In this document: one piece after another, positions 1-10,837 of the stretch
Position numbering within the stretch: the first letter of the stretch is position 1
Layout of the letters: the number at the start of each line of letters is the position of its first letter
Notes under the pieces: generated by a model
What the model saw: only the letters and a program-made list of their open reading frames with translations
Told to the model about the DNA's origin: nothing
Database searches by the model: none
Made by a program: the position numbers and the translations under genes
NCBI GenBank assembly: GCA_022497145.1
Contig: MU385905.1
Span: 1 to 64,000, forward strand
DNA length: 64,000 nucleotides
Source: Rostrohypoxylon terebratum
Taxonomy: Eukaryota > Ascomycota > Sordariomycetes > Xylariales > Hypoxylaceae
Reading direction: 5' to 3'

Positions 1-93
1 TCCTGGCGATAGTTGTAGTAGCCAGCTATCCGAGGTTTACCCATTTTGGTGTTGCGTTTTAAGTGGGTATACCTCCTTGTTGTCGGATCGTAA

Positions 94-1299
94 CACTTTC
101 GAGACGAAATCCCTGCTATCTATCCCTTTCACCTCGCGCCGAAGTTCCTAGATGGAAGGAAAGCTTGTTGTTTGATTATGGACGTCCTAGTAGATGAGCT
201 AGATGGTGCAGCATCAATCGGTGTTAATTACATCGATAAATCCGGTCTGACCGTTCTAGACACTCTCCTTATTACCATCATACGATCGCATAGCACTGTG
301 CCGCCCTGGGCTTTGGGCGATACATTCAAGTCCCAGAGATCATATGCTGGACAGGATGTTGACACGTGCGGGCGATGGGATGCAGACTCACCTTGCATTC
401 GGCATCTACACGCGTCGGGCCAACAAGAAATTCCATGTCATTGGAAACATATGTTCTGCCATACGTCGGTACAAGCTGTCTGTCATACTATAATGTCAAT
501 TTTTGGACAACCATGGCGTCCGAATATCAATACACCAAGCGGGCTGTTCTCAACACGATGTGTGCATTGTGGGTCGGAGCCCAAAGTCGGACCTCTTCAC
601 GCTTTGATCCTGACAGGATTCTGTTTAGCTAACAATGGCATGCCCGGAGAGAATCTATTTGGAATTATCACCTGCGTCGTTTGTTTGTTGACGTTACGAA
701 TTGATCCATGTGCTAAGGCAGAGATATCAATCCCTATGCTACTAGGACATTGTTCACATAATGACTGTCAACACCCAGAGATGAATCCAGTGGACTTAGC
801 TTCGAGTCTACTCAGAGAGCGCCATGAAGAATGGACCCCGGAGGTGATATTGGGTTGGAAGGTATTGATTGCCATCCTCCAACAAGATGCTACCAAGCCA
901 CGAGACAACCTAAATGTTGACGTTTACGAGGACTATCAAAGTGATGCTGACTTATGCGATCATGAAATCCATAGAATAGAGGAATTCAGGTATAAAAAAC
1001 TATTACATTGCGGAAATGGGCGATTAGGCATCATATTTGCTCGTATCCAGGTCGAATTGCTAACTTACCGCCGTTTAAACGAAGAGGATTCCTGGATATC
1101 CCCCCGTTTCAACATGGAGATGCTATTAAGAGTGATGGGGAGCGACGACGACAATGATCTAAAGACATTGATGGGAGATTCTGGGGGCATTGAAGAGCCT
1201 ATGTTACAGGAACATTTTTGTTGTGGTCTTTTCAAAAATGCAGAGAACCCGTTCTGTGCAAGGCGGAAGAGGCATGCACTTCGTATTACGCCAATCTAG
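94..1299 (+). CDS. Clr5/ankyrin-family fungal protein, C-terminal part
   Basis: I recognise this from family memory as the C-terminal region of the large fungal proteins that carry an N-terminal Clr5 domain and ankyrin-like repeats. No biochemical function is known to me. Matching blocks are CGRWDADS followed by WKHMFCHTSVQAVCH, INTPSGLF, RCVHCGSEPKVGPLHAL, and near the end VELLTYRRLNEEDSWISPRF. The Cys/His spacing is well kept. The frame is open from 94, after a TAA at 91-93, and the first ATG is at 178. Family members are much longer, so the true start lies upstream: either an exon boundary near 151 (an AG follows CCT there) or exons before the window. The TGA/TAG context ends the protein at 1299. 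It faces the aminotransferase gene tail to tail, only about 155 bp away. Family call fairly sure; gene completeness unknown, and a truncated relic is possible. Confidence 0.6.
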   Translation, partial: HFRDEIPAIYPFHLAPKFLDGRKACCLIMDVLVDELDGAASIGVNYIDKSGLTVLDTLLITIIRSHSTVPPWALGDTFKSQRSYAGQDVDTCGRWDADSPCIRHLHASGQQEIPCHWKHMFCHTSVQAVCHTIMSIFGQPWRPNINTPSGLFSTRCVHCGSEPKVGPLHALILTGFCLANNGMPGENLFGIITCVVCLLTLRIDPCAKAEISIPMLLGHCSHNDCQHPEMNPVDLASSLLRERHEEWTPEVILGWKVLIAILQQDATKPRDNLNVDVYEDYQSDADLCDHEIHRIEEFRYKKLLHCGNGRLGIIFARIQVELLTYRRLNEEDSWISPRFNMEMLLRVMGSDDDNDLKTLMGDSGGIEEPMLQEHFCCGLFKNAENPFCARRKRHALRITPI

Positions 1300-1454
1300 A
1301 CGACTGGGGACGGACTACCTTTATCAGAACGACCGATTACACATATTAAATCGGCCGCTCGGATATTTCCTACGTATGATCTACTGAGAACACAAACTTC
1401 TAAGTCCCTTTCTGCCCTTATAACGAATCTTCTACCCCAGGCGACATATCGTCT

Positions 1455-2777
1455 TCAAATATGTAACCCCCTCGCAAACCCTAGCCGTACCACCTGCGAG
1501 AACCTCTCAACATCCTGCACCGAGTTAAAGAATCCAAATGAGACCCTAATCCCTAACCGATTCGCCGTGAATCTCACACCCCCAAACCTACTACTTAAGT
1601 GCGGCCCCCACGCCTCGGCATCCAGTTCTAGCACACATATATGCGGCGCTCTTTCCCTCCTCTCCGTCGGTCCCACGACTCTAATCCCCAAGTTCTCACA
1701 CTCCCTTCTCAACGACTCCGTAAGATGATACAGATACCTCTCCACATCGTCCGGCCCCAAAACCTCCAGATAGAACTTCGTGAACGCCGCCGCTGCCACC
1801 ACGCCCACAAGACTCATATTCTGATGTTCGAACCTCCTCGCGTCCGGGAAGTAGTCCACCGGCTCATCCGCATTAACCAGTAAGCTCTCGCTCATATTCC
1901 TCACCGCGGCCATATTCACAATCGGCGGGACCGGGTTCCCGAGCTCCTGGAACGCTTTGGGGGAGATATACAGCGCGCCTATACCAGTAGGACAGTTGAG
2001 CCCCTTATGCAGACTAAACGCCGCGGCCGAAACGCCCATCTTCTGCACATCGATGCGCGCAATCCCGACATGCTGCGACACATCCGCCAGCACATGAATC
2101 CCCCTTGGTCTGAACTCCCTACAAATCCCCTCCACATCGTTCCACTGCCCCGCATCGAAACTAACAGAGCTAATCCCGATCGCCCTCGTGCGCCCATCAA
2201 CCCACGGCCTCAGCGTCTCCGGCCCCACGGCCTCAACCCGTCCCGTCCTCCTCGCCTCCTCCACCGTCGGCACGATCCTAACCTGCACCCCCCTCTCCCT
2301 AAGCGCCAACCAGCAGTACACCATATTCGGGTGTTCGTTATCGACCACGACCACATTATCCCCCTCCCCGATCCCCCTCCCCACCCCCGCATCCTCCAGC
2401 GCGCGTATGAACCCGCCCAACCCCTCCGTCGTATCCCGCGTGAAAGCGACCGTCTCGGGCGTCTCCGCGTGAACGCATCTCGCCACCAGCCGTCTCGCCT
2501 CCTCGCGCGCCGCCCGCCACGACGTGTACGGCTCCGCCGAGTACAGCGCGTCCGACGAGTACTTCGTGATGGCCTCGTGCACGATGAGGTTGGAAGGCGG
2601 CGCCGCCGCCGCGTTGAGGAAGATGACGTCCGGATTTTGCATTATAGGCACCAGCCGTCTGAAAGTCGCGAACTTCTCCACGAGGCGTTTTTCTTCGTCT
2701 GCTCCATCTTCTCTGGGCGATGAGCTGTTCGGATTGGGTTTATGGGGAATTTGGCTGGCGAGGGGGCGGGATACCAT
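1455..2777 (-). CDS. PLP-dependent class V aminotransferase-fold enzyme (cysteine desulfurase/epimerase-like)
   Basis: Single-exon gene of 440 residues. It has the class V aminotransferase architecture: an N-terminal FLNAAAAPP block (residues about 53-61), FTRDTTEGLG (about 113-122) for the phosphate-binding region, VVVVDNEHPN (about 143-152), a VLADVSQHVG aspartate (about 231-240) expected to bind the pyridine nitrogen of PLP, and the Schiff-base lysine in SLHKGLNCPTGIGALY (about 257-272). These proteins are annotated as cysteine desulfurase-like or isopenicillin-N epimerase-like. The substrate cannot be told from sequence. There is no signal peptide, so the enzyme is probably cytosolic. The start is the first ATG of the frame, and the length fits the family. 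The coding region is GC-rich, so the opposite strand carries long shadow frames that I do not accept. Confidence 0.85.
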   Translation of the reverse strand: MVSRPLASQIPHKPNPNSSSPREDGADEEKRLVEKFATFRRLVPIMQNPDVIFLNAAAAPPSNLIVHEAITKYSSDALYSAEPYTSWRAAREEARRLVARCVHAETPETVAFTRDTTEGLGGFIRALEDAGVGRGIGEGDNVVVVDNEHPNMVYCWLALRERGVQVRIVPTVEEARRTGRVEAVGPETLRPWVDGRTRAIGISSVSFDAGQWNDVEGICREFRPRGIHVLADVSQHVGIARIDVQKMGVSAAAFSLHKGLNCPTGIGALYISPKAFQELGNPVPPIVNMAAVRNMSESLLVNADEPVDYFPDARRFEHQNMSLVGVVAAAAFTKFYLEVLGPDDVERYLYHLTESLRRECENLGIRVVGPTERRERAPHICVLELDAEAWGPHLSSRFGGVRFTANRLGIRVSFGFFNSVQDVERFSQVVRLGFARGLHI

Positions 2778-3439
2778 GTCTACTTTGGAATGGTGTTGTT
2801 ATCCTTTAATAGGTTAAGATTAAGTTAAGAGCAAGGGAAAGGCATTTAGCGATAGGATTCCTATTTATCAAGCATATAATCTAGGCAATATCTACATCCT
2901 TACCTTCCTATAGAAGAAATTGCTATTGATATCTATTGGCATTGCATCATCGACTTCAATATGTCCGCCAACCCCGCTTCGTCCTCAATGTAACCATCAG
3001 GATCGATTTGAAATACGGAAAATATCGGGCATAGGGGATATTTTCGCATAGAAGCGGATAGTAGCGCACGGTGAAGGAAAGCGACAAAGTAGAACGAGCA
3101 TATCGAGGGATTGAAATTGTCGTGGAAATTAGGAGAATGTCATCATATCTTACGTAATCAGGCCCCCCTATTTTCTGTTACTAATCGTAAGTTACATACC
3201 TAAACTAACTCACACGTAATTGATTGGCGTCTGTAACAAAGAGAAACTAGCAAATGAATCAAGTATAAGTATATTAAAAAGTATAAATTGAAGTAAATAT
3301 TAATAAGAAGGGTATTCCTTTTCCTGCACTGTCAACCTTCCACCCTATGCAGGTAAATATCAAGATTCCTTGAACGCCGTGCTTAAAATCATCATAAAAA
3401 CCGTGAAACTCCTATTGCCTGTATATTCAGACTACGTGC
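2778..3439. other. Intergenic, AT-rich, no gene seen
   Basis: Gap between the aminotransferase start and the stop of the Ser/Thr-rich gene, both on the minus strand. It must hold the aminotransferase promoter (near 2778-2950) and the 3' end of the Ser/Thr-rich gene. It is AT-rich with short A/T runs. I see no tRNA, repeat or plausible exon. Confidence 0.6.
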
Positions 3440-5245
3440 CTAGCCCGTCACGGTGGCAGTTGTCGTGACCATATCCGTCGTAGTCGTCGTTACTGTCGCT
3501 GTATCCTTCTCGGTCACGGTGACCGTAGCTGGAGCCTGGGTATTTGTTGTGGTGGTGAGACCGAAATGCTTCGTGTTCGTAGCAAATGGCGAACCATTGT
3601 TATCGCCATCCCCAGGCAAGCCTGGAAAGTTCGGTAGCCCAAGAGCATCGGTCTCAATTGGAATGACGTGGAGACCCGAATCAGTCGGCGTAGACTGGAC
3701 AATGCTAGATGTAGTAGTGGATGCTGGCGATGAAGGTACTTCAACAGTTGAAGATGAGACTACCGAGGATGAGACTGTCGAAAATGAGGGAGTTACAGTG
3801 ACAGTTTCAGTGATAATTTGAGGAGTCGAACTTGAACTCGGCTTGGTCACTGTGCTAAATGTGCTAGGGGTGAAAGTGACGGTTACTGTTTTGGGAGGTG
3901 CTTCGGTAGGGCTTGATACCAAAGTATTACTTGTCGGACTTGATTCGACCGATGAAGCCGTTTCAGCTGATGAGGGCGTTTGTGTGGATGAGCCCATTGT
4001 TACCGTGGTTTGAGCCGTCTGGGTAAATATCGGTGTGATCGTCACTGTGATCAAGCCATCGGTGGCACTCGAACTTGAACTGGATGCGGAAGGCACGTCG
4101 CCGCCTAGAGCCTTCTTGACTGTGGCATCATCCCAGCAACCAATCTGGACACCTACGACCGTTGTCATCGGCAAGGCATAGCAGGTTAGATTGCTAGTAC
4201 AGGGAATTATGTCGAATGCGCCCGCACTGGTACATTGTCCAATATTTCCGTTGACACACGCAACTTGGCCCGATGTGCATGCCGATTCCTCAGTCAGCCC
4301 AGCAAAGACTTCGTTGTAACGCTTTGCGTCGGCTAGGTTGCTTGCGAGAACTTGAGGAGATACTGTTGTACTCGAAACCGGGATAGAACTGATGATAGTA
4401 GGGATGTTATCATTGGTCGAGCCAGTTGCCGACACAGAGTGCGATGTATATGACGATTTTGTTATTGGGACGAACGCATCCGAGCTGGATGGCACAGATG
4501 TCACTCGACTCGAAGCTGAAGAGCTACTCGACGCATCAACACCCCTGTTACCAGTCGATGAAGGAGCAGTAAATGAACTCGTTGACGCAAACGTCACGCT
4601 GGCCAATGTTGACTGGCTACTCTGGCTTTGAGTAGTGGCTGACTGGGAATCGGAGCTAGAAATGGTTAAAGATGCCGATCCAATTGGAAGAGATAAAGAG
4701 CTTGACATAGACAGCGCTGAAGATACAGTTGATGACCCTGTAACTTCGCTAGCGGACGAGGCACACGCGGTTGATGCGGTTCCATTGGCGGGAGAAGGTC
4801 CAACGAGTACTGTGGAAGATGGAAATATGCTAATTACAGGTATAGTGCTACTCTCGATGAGGGTAAACGATCGAGATATCGAAGTGGAAGACGCAGATTC
4901 AGATAGTGTTGGTGGAGCGCTCGCACTGGAAGCGGCCGCCGCTACTAACGAAACTGAACCCACGTCTGATGATGATGTTATGAAGGAACTGAAATGTTGA
5001 GACGAAGTTTGCGTTGATGTTTCGCTAAGCGCTGGTAATGACGAGGCTACACTGGAAGTGTTCGCGAATTTGTACACGTTCGACGCGCCAGCTACATTTC
5101 GCCATCTTAACCTATATCGTGTTAGTCGGCCATCGTCAAGCCTCTCTATCCGATCAAGAACATACCTCTCCCCCCTCCTCAGCGGACCCGCCGCCGAGGC
5201 CTCGGAGAATAAAAGGAGGTGTGAGAAGAGAACTAGAATGAGCAT
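3440..5245 (-). CDS. Secreted Ser/Thr-rich protein with a CBM19-like cysteine module
   Basis: Protein of 601 residues. Residues 1-19 form a signal peptide (hydrophobic LILVLFSHLLLF, cleavage near EASAA-G). Residues about 55-310 and 390-601 are Ser/Thr/Val-rich low complexity, expected to be heavily O-glycosylated. Between them (about residues 312-380, bases about 4110-4310) lies a compact module with six cysteines, containing CTSGQVACVNG, GQCTSAG and NLTCYALP. The spacing recalls the CBM19 chitin-binding module of fungal cell-wall and chitinase-associated proteins. A wall-bound chitin-binding role is inferred. There is no C-terminal hydrophobic tail, so I do not predict a GPI anchor. No catalytic domain is present. 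The low-complexity DNA opens antisense frames that are shadows. Confidence 0.7.
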   Translation of the reverse strand: MLILVLFSHLLLFSEASAAGPLRRGERYVLDRIERLDDGRLTRYRLRWRNVAGASNVYKFANTSSVASSLPALSETSTQTSSQHFSSFITSSSDVGSVSLVAAAASSASAPPTLSESASSTSISRSFTLIESSTIPVISIFPSSTVLVGPSPANGTASTACASSASEVTGSSTVSSALSMSSSLSLPIGSASLTISSSDSQSATTQSQSSQSTLASVTFASTSSFTAPSSTGNRGVDASSSSSASSRVTSVPSSSDAFVPITKSSYTSHSVSATGSTNDNIPTIISSIPVSSTTVSPQVLASNLADAKRYNEVFAGLTEESACTSGQVACVNGNIGQCTSAGAFDIIPCTSNLTCYALPMTTVVGVQIGCWDDATVKKALGGDVPSASSSSSSATDGLITVTITPIFTQTAQTTVTMGSSTQTPSSAETASSVESSPTSNTLVSSPTEAPPKTVTVTFTPSTFSTVTKPSSSSTPQIITETVTVTPSFSTVSSSVVSSSTVEVPSSPASTTTSSIVQSTPTDSGLHVIPIETDALGLPNFPGLPGDGDNNGSPFATNTKHFGLTTTTNTQAPATVTVTEKDTATVTTTTTDMVTTTATVTG

Positions 5246-6913
5246 TTGGGATGATTTTTTAAATTTTTCTTAGAAGAAAAGAAAAAAAGAAAGTCTATGA
5301 GAGAAAAGGAAAAGAACGAAACCGAACAGAGGTATATTAAAATGTTGCAGGCATGGAGCAACGGCGGTTCATATTCCTCAGTCGGGGCGATAAAGAGCGA
5401 AACTGTCTCAAAGAGGGGCCAAACAGCCTTGAGGTTCAACAAGGGCTAAGCCACGACAAGACAATAGTAAACAACAAGAGAATGGTTATTGATAGATAGA
5501 CGACAAAGAAAGTTGGTTGAGAAAAAAGAGCCTCACACGATTACGAAGATGACCCGCGAAATATCTGGAAGAAACAATCACCTATCTCGAAGATCTTCAC
5601 TGACCAGACCTTTGGGGGGAGCTCTCATCTTGTACAAAAAGCATCAGACAAGGTGATGGCGCGCATTTGGCCATTCTTACCATTCTTACCTGTCAGTCTA
5701 GACCCATGACACCGAAGAGACCAGGTTTTGCAGTAGTTTCGGCCAAGATGAGCTCGTAACATAAAATTGAGGCCCGTTGAGAGGACCAGACAGCTCGGGA
5801 GAGATTGACCAATGGCATTGTATTGGGTTAGGCTTCTCCAGCGACCTGAAGAGAGCATGAAATAGCTAAGCTGGTAAGTATCTGTTGTATCATCTGTAGA
5901 TTGGGCTTGAAAAAAGGTTGGCTAAGCGCTTCAAGGATACTTAATGTCCCTTTGTGTTATGTTTCGGCAACTCGAGAAGGAGACGCGCGCTTGTATATTA
6001 TTGGTGGTGGCCCATTAGCTGGTTGGCGGTTACGGGTCATCTGAGCCAATCATCTAGGCCTCCGGAAAACCACCTGCGACCACCAAACAACGAAGAGCTC
6101 GGTGAGACATCAATTGATTGGGTTTTGATATCTCGATACCATAGTTGGTATATAGTAGTATCGGAAGACACTGTATGCAAGAGAAAATTGATCTCTCATT
6201 CAAAGTCATTTCGCTTCATTGAGTTTTCGCCGACGAAGCGCACCATATTAGCGACAGACGACCAACAAGAATAAAGATGAGAGAAGACAAATCCAAATCA
6301 ATTGATTCTTGGGGCTAGAACCTTGAAGGCGGGGCATAATCTTGCTGACTAACACTTACTGACTAACAATTGCTGACAAAGAATCATTGAAAAAGATCCT
6401 CGACTTCTTACTAAAAGAATGCCAAGATCGGGCACGTGAACTCACTCCTTTCCCCATATCCTTTCCCCACCTTATCTTTTATTAATATGGCCCTTGGTAG
6501 CCCTTGCAATTCTATCGTGAAAAGAAGTTATTTTCAGAACTCACAAGACATTGTTCATTATCTCGAGACAATCGCTATTCTCTTGTTCATTCCGGTCGTT
6601 TAAAAAGTGATTTCTTTATTTCGTACTCGTTTGCAAGTTGCTTAGGAAAGCGAAAGCATACCGCCCTCGATGTACTTTACTCGTGGTATCCTGCCATCCA
6701 CCCTGCCACCCAAACGGAAGCCAAAGTGAAGGTAATAGCAAAGAATATAATGTGCCAGCTGAACAGTAGAGGAATTATATACAAATTTGACCCGAAAAAT
6801 TGATTGGAACCTTAATATACTTAGGGTATGCGACCGGTAAATCCGATATGGTTCTTCGTAAAAGACCATGAAATCAAATGACAGAGACATAAGAAGAAGA
6901 AGCAGCAATTTCG
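5246..6913. other. Intergenic, no gene supported
   Basis: About 1.7 kb upstream of the Ser/Thr-rich gene and downstream of the histidine kinase stop. It begins with a purine run (about 5268-5315) that would be the pyrimidine-rich leader of the minus-strand Ser/Thr-rich gene. Frames of up to 106 codons occur on both strands, but none has recognisable protein features or splice support. Confidence 0.55.
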
Positions 6914-9900
6914 TCACAATGGTCCTCCCGCACTGACCGCAGACTGCTCAAGCAGAATCTGCTGCAGCGCCTTGAACTTAATCGGCTTCGTCAAGAATTG
7001 CGACACGCCCGCCTCCATCGCCTCCTTCCGCATATCCTCATTGCCCACGCCCGTGATCGCGATCACATTTGCGGATGCGACCGGTGTCCCCGCCGCCCTC
7101 TTCGCCCTCTCAAACTCTCTGATCTGTCTCGTCGCCTCTAAGCCATCCATGATTGGCATCTGGAGGTCCATGAGCACGAAGTCGAAGTGCTGCTGCTCTG
7201 GCGCTTCCTTGAATTTCGTCACCGCTTCTAACCCGTTCATGGCTTCCTCGTATGGCAGCTCGATCTTGTTCATGAATGTCACGAGTAGCTTCAAGTTGAT
7301 CGCGTTGTCGTCGACGAGGAGCATGCGTGGTAGTCGGACTGACAAATAGGGCCTAGATTGCGCGCGGCTGCGTTGCATTGCCAAAAAGCTGGTAGTATCG
7401 CTGACGCGTGATATCGGGATGGTCCTCTTGTCTAGAGGTAACTTCGTCTGCATTTGCTCGGTTCTCCACTTGAAGTCTTTGAGCGATGGTCTACAAGACC
7501 TCTTGCCTTGATCGGGGACGGTCAAGGAAGAACCGGACCCGGCATGTGACTTTTCGACTGGGGCACGATTGGGTATGCTAGACGGCGAAGGTGTTCTAGA
7601 GCGCGCGTCCTGAACGGCATGCCTTTTAGGCTGAGATTGAGAACGCTGTAAACATTGTAACAGTACTTTTCCAAGCTTACGCACTCCCACCGGCTGGCTG
7701 ATGACCTCGATAACTTTGCCAAGAGAAACGAGATTCTGGATGCCGGCTGCCCTCAGCGCCGCAGCTTCGAAAGCATTCGTACATATAACAAGCCAAGCTA
7801 CGTTCTCATGTTCTCTGTCCTTCGTTCGCTTTATATGCTCTTCTATCAGACGTTCTATCGGTGGTGGCTCGGCATATATATAAATTGCCGTATCTTTATC
7901 CGTCTCAGCGTAATCGGTTTCGACAACCGTCATGTCGAACCATTCTTTGCAGAACGTCGCAATAGAGGACTCGAGCACCGAAATTTCTCTATCGGGACCT
8001 CCTTCATCGCCTCTGATAGCAGGAGCCAGAAGGCAAACCTTCTTGCCCTTAGTCGCTTGCATCGCGTCGCGTAAATTGTCCCCCTGGACGCCACCGGAAA
8101 TTACTGCGGCAGAACGCTTCATCGGAATCGTGATGTTAACGTGTGTTCCGATCCCCTTTTCGCTGTCAACTGTGATCGCGCCTCCCATGTTCTTAATGAT
8201 CTGTGCCGCGATGGAAAGCCCGAGTCCTGTCCCCGGTTGGAATGAGTCTTCCTGCGTAAAGGCTTTGAATAGGTGGTTGGAAAGGAAGTTTTGCGACATG
8301 CCGATTCCCGTGTCTTTTACGGAAATATTAACCTCGATGTCGGGTCCAGCTAGTTGCTTCGCCGTAAGTGATACGTCGATAAACCCTACTGTGCAGTACT
8401 TAATTGCATTACCGACCACGTTCATAATGACTCGGCGGAGACCTCCTGTCTGTCCTTGCAAGCACCAAGATTCTAATTTCTGGATATGGAGTACCAAGAA
8501 TACTCTCCCCGAAAACTTGAGACTACCAGCGTGGATCTGTTCCGCCGTCGTCGACGAATCATCAATACTTATTGCTCTTATTTGCGCGGCTGAATCGTCG
8601 ACAGGGTCGTGGTGTCGGAGGTTTATCTTGCGAAAAGTTTGGCCGGCAAAGACTGCTTCGACAACTTCTTCCAGCAAGAGAGAATGATCGAAAGTAGTCG
8701 ACCGGGGCTCTATACTGTCACGTCTGCTCTTCCAAATCTTACTTCCCCTCGACATTATAGAGTTCGCGTCTGCCCGGTTTAGGTTATTTATTTTCGCGTA
8801 GTCGAGCAGATGATCAATCGTATCCAATAGAGTCTTGCCGCATGTCTCGACGGCCCCTATAAGGCTTGTCTGGTATGCTGAGGTCACCGTATCCTCCAGA
8901 AACTCTCCGGCTCCAAGTATACCCTGCAGCGGTGAGCGGAGCTCATGGGAAATGGAAGCAATGAAGGTGGATTTGGCGATATTCGTGTTCAGGACCTCCA
9001 TGCTTGCCACCTCACTCATCATGCAAGACCCGAAGGTCTTTAAATAAAGCAACACCTCATCGGGGTCCCCAATCTTAAAGTCATCGCCCCAAATAAATCC
9101 CGCAGCAAACCATTTACCTTGGGCATAGTAGAAAAGGGGCAGGAATATCAACCATTTTGCGCCCGGTATACAGCTGAGGAGCTCCCGCGGCAATAACGTA
9201 TGGGGCGGGTCTCCTTTATCCTTCGTTGACGCATTTAGCACGAAATGGCTCGCACCACCGCCCGCGATAACCTCGTCAAAAGCGAAGCTTTGGTCGGATA
9301 CAACGTGCCCCCCGTTCAGGTAGAAACATTTTCCAAATGGATAGCGTAGAATCAGTTTCTTCAGGCTCTTACGCTTGACCATACCTTGGTGATGTTTGCC
9401 ATTGGATCCATTTGCTTTAGCTATGCTTAAGATGTCTGCCATCTCATCTGGTCGATCGCTAAAACCTCCTTCTGTTCGACGAGATCCGCATCTAGGAGAT
9501 AGTTCGCTATCTTCTTCAATGAATCCGATATCACTTCCTTCATCTCCGGTCGATTCAAAATTGACTTCTGTAACCGAGGTAGGGTCATCGCCAGCGTGGG
9601 GTGAAATCGCCCCGTCCGGCTGATGAGAAAAGAGGCCTGTCGATGCATCGGCAAACATACACCCGGAAGCGTTAGTTTGCTGGCAAAGTAGCTGGGAAGC
9701 TTGGGTAAAAATTCTGCGAATATTATCTTCTGGAGAATCTGAGGTTCTCCTTCCCCTCGGGTTGCTCCCTACAGAGAATTGGGGCACCTGAGTCGCGCCG
9801 ATTTGATCGTGTGAGAAGCTCCCCCTTATACTAGAAATAGGCCTAGGCTCAGGTGATGATTCCGTTTTCGATTGGCTTCGGCTTCCTCTTGTAGGATCCT

Positions 9901-10837
9901 TCTGAGGATCTGTTTCTTGTGCATCCGATTGACGTTTGGTGTTGTTATTAGGTAGTTGCATGAAGCGGTCGGTTTTGCTTAGTTGGTACTTGTATTCGGA
10001 TAAGTCCTCCAGGAAATACGAGATGCCTCTCATAAAATCTCTTTCCGAAACACGACCAATCGTGTCCACTAAAACATGAGTAGTTAGTTAGGTACTTTAT
10101 TCCAAATTCCCGCAATTAATTCAATATTAAACATGCCACAACACCGAAAATTACTTACCGACCTTCTCTAGGTGATCAGCAACAATTCGAGCACCATCTT
10201 CCATGAACCGTACCTCGTCGAGAGTAAGGCCTTGGGGCCGCGGTTCGACATCGGAGACGGAATAGACGCCAATAGCGTATCCTTGTTTCGTGATAATCGG
10301 TACACCCGCATAGAATCTAACGCTGATTCCGGATGTAACGTAAGGACGAAGCCTAAAACGGTCGTCGTCCAGAGTATCATTAACAATAAAGGTTGAGACA
10401 GCCACATCCCGCTCTTCCGTGTCCTTAAATATTGTTGTGGCTCCAAGGCAATTTTCCTCCATACAATCCTGCCGCGGAAGGGAGACGTTCCCAAGCCATA
10501 TGTGGTCTCCGGGAGCGTGCCGCCTCTCATCGGTAAGCGAGACGGTCTGAGTAGCTTCGGCGAGAATTATTTGCGTATTCGAGTCGATCAAAGATACCAT
10601 CCCGCGTTTGACGTTCAGTCTCAGGGTGGCTAGTTGGGCGAGCGCGGTCAGCGTGGTATCGTGAGAGCACTTTGCCGATCGAGCCTCATCGGGGCCGGTA
10701 TTCGCGGGAACTGTCTCAAGCTTCCTCGAGTCGAGCCATGGTTGGTGATACTTATTGACATCGAGCTGTCTAGCTATTTCATCGGCGCTGACGCTCGAGG
10801 TACGCCTCTCCATGGCCACAGGCAGTGCCATTATCAT
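6914..10837 (-). CDS. Hybrid histidine kinase: GAF - HisKA - HATPase - receiver
   Basis: Two exons, 10159-10837 and 6914-10068. The intron at 10069-10158 has donor GTAAGT and acceptor TTTTAG, and the joined frame reads EKVVDTIG, giving 1277 residues. An N-terminal GAF-like sensor spans about residues 60-225. The phospho-accepting histidine sits in SISHELRSPLQG (about residue 597). The ATPase domain carries the N box VVGNAIKY, the G1 box DTGIGM and the G2 box GTGLGLS (about 760-870). The receiver starts at MLLVDDNAINLKLL and has its phospho-acceptor aspartate in VLMDLQMPIMDG (about 1192) and the lysine in FLTKPI near the end. There is no transmembrane segment, so it is probably a cytosolic sensor feeding a Ypd1-type phosphorelay. 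A Ser/Pro-rich, low-complexity linker separates ATPase and receiver (about 1040-1130). The signal sensed is unknown. I do not assign a fungal HK group number. Confidence 0.93.

Noticed and set aside
2007..2723. A 238-codon plus-strand frame over the aminotransferase gene
   Set aside because: It is Arg/Pro/His-rich and antisense to a clear enzyme gene with high GC. It is a shadow frame.
7932..8687. A 251-codon plus-strand frame inside the histidine kinase gene
   Set aside because: It is antisense to the HATPase region, whose conserved boxes are clear on the minus strand.
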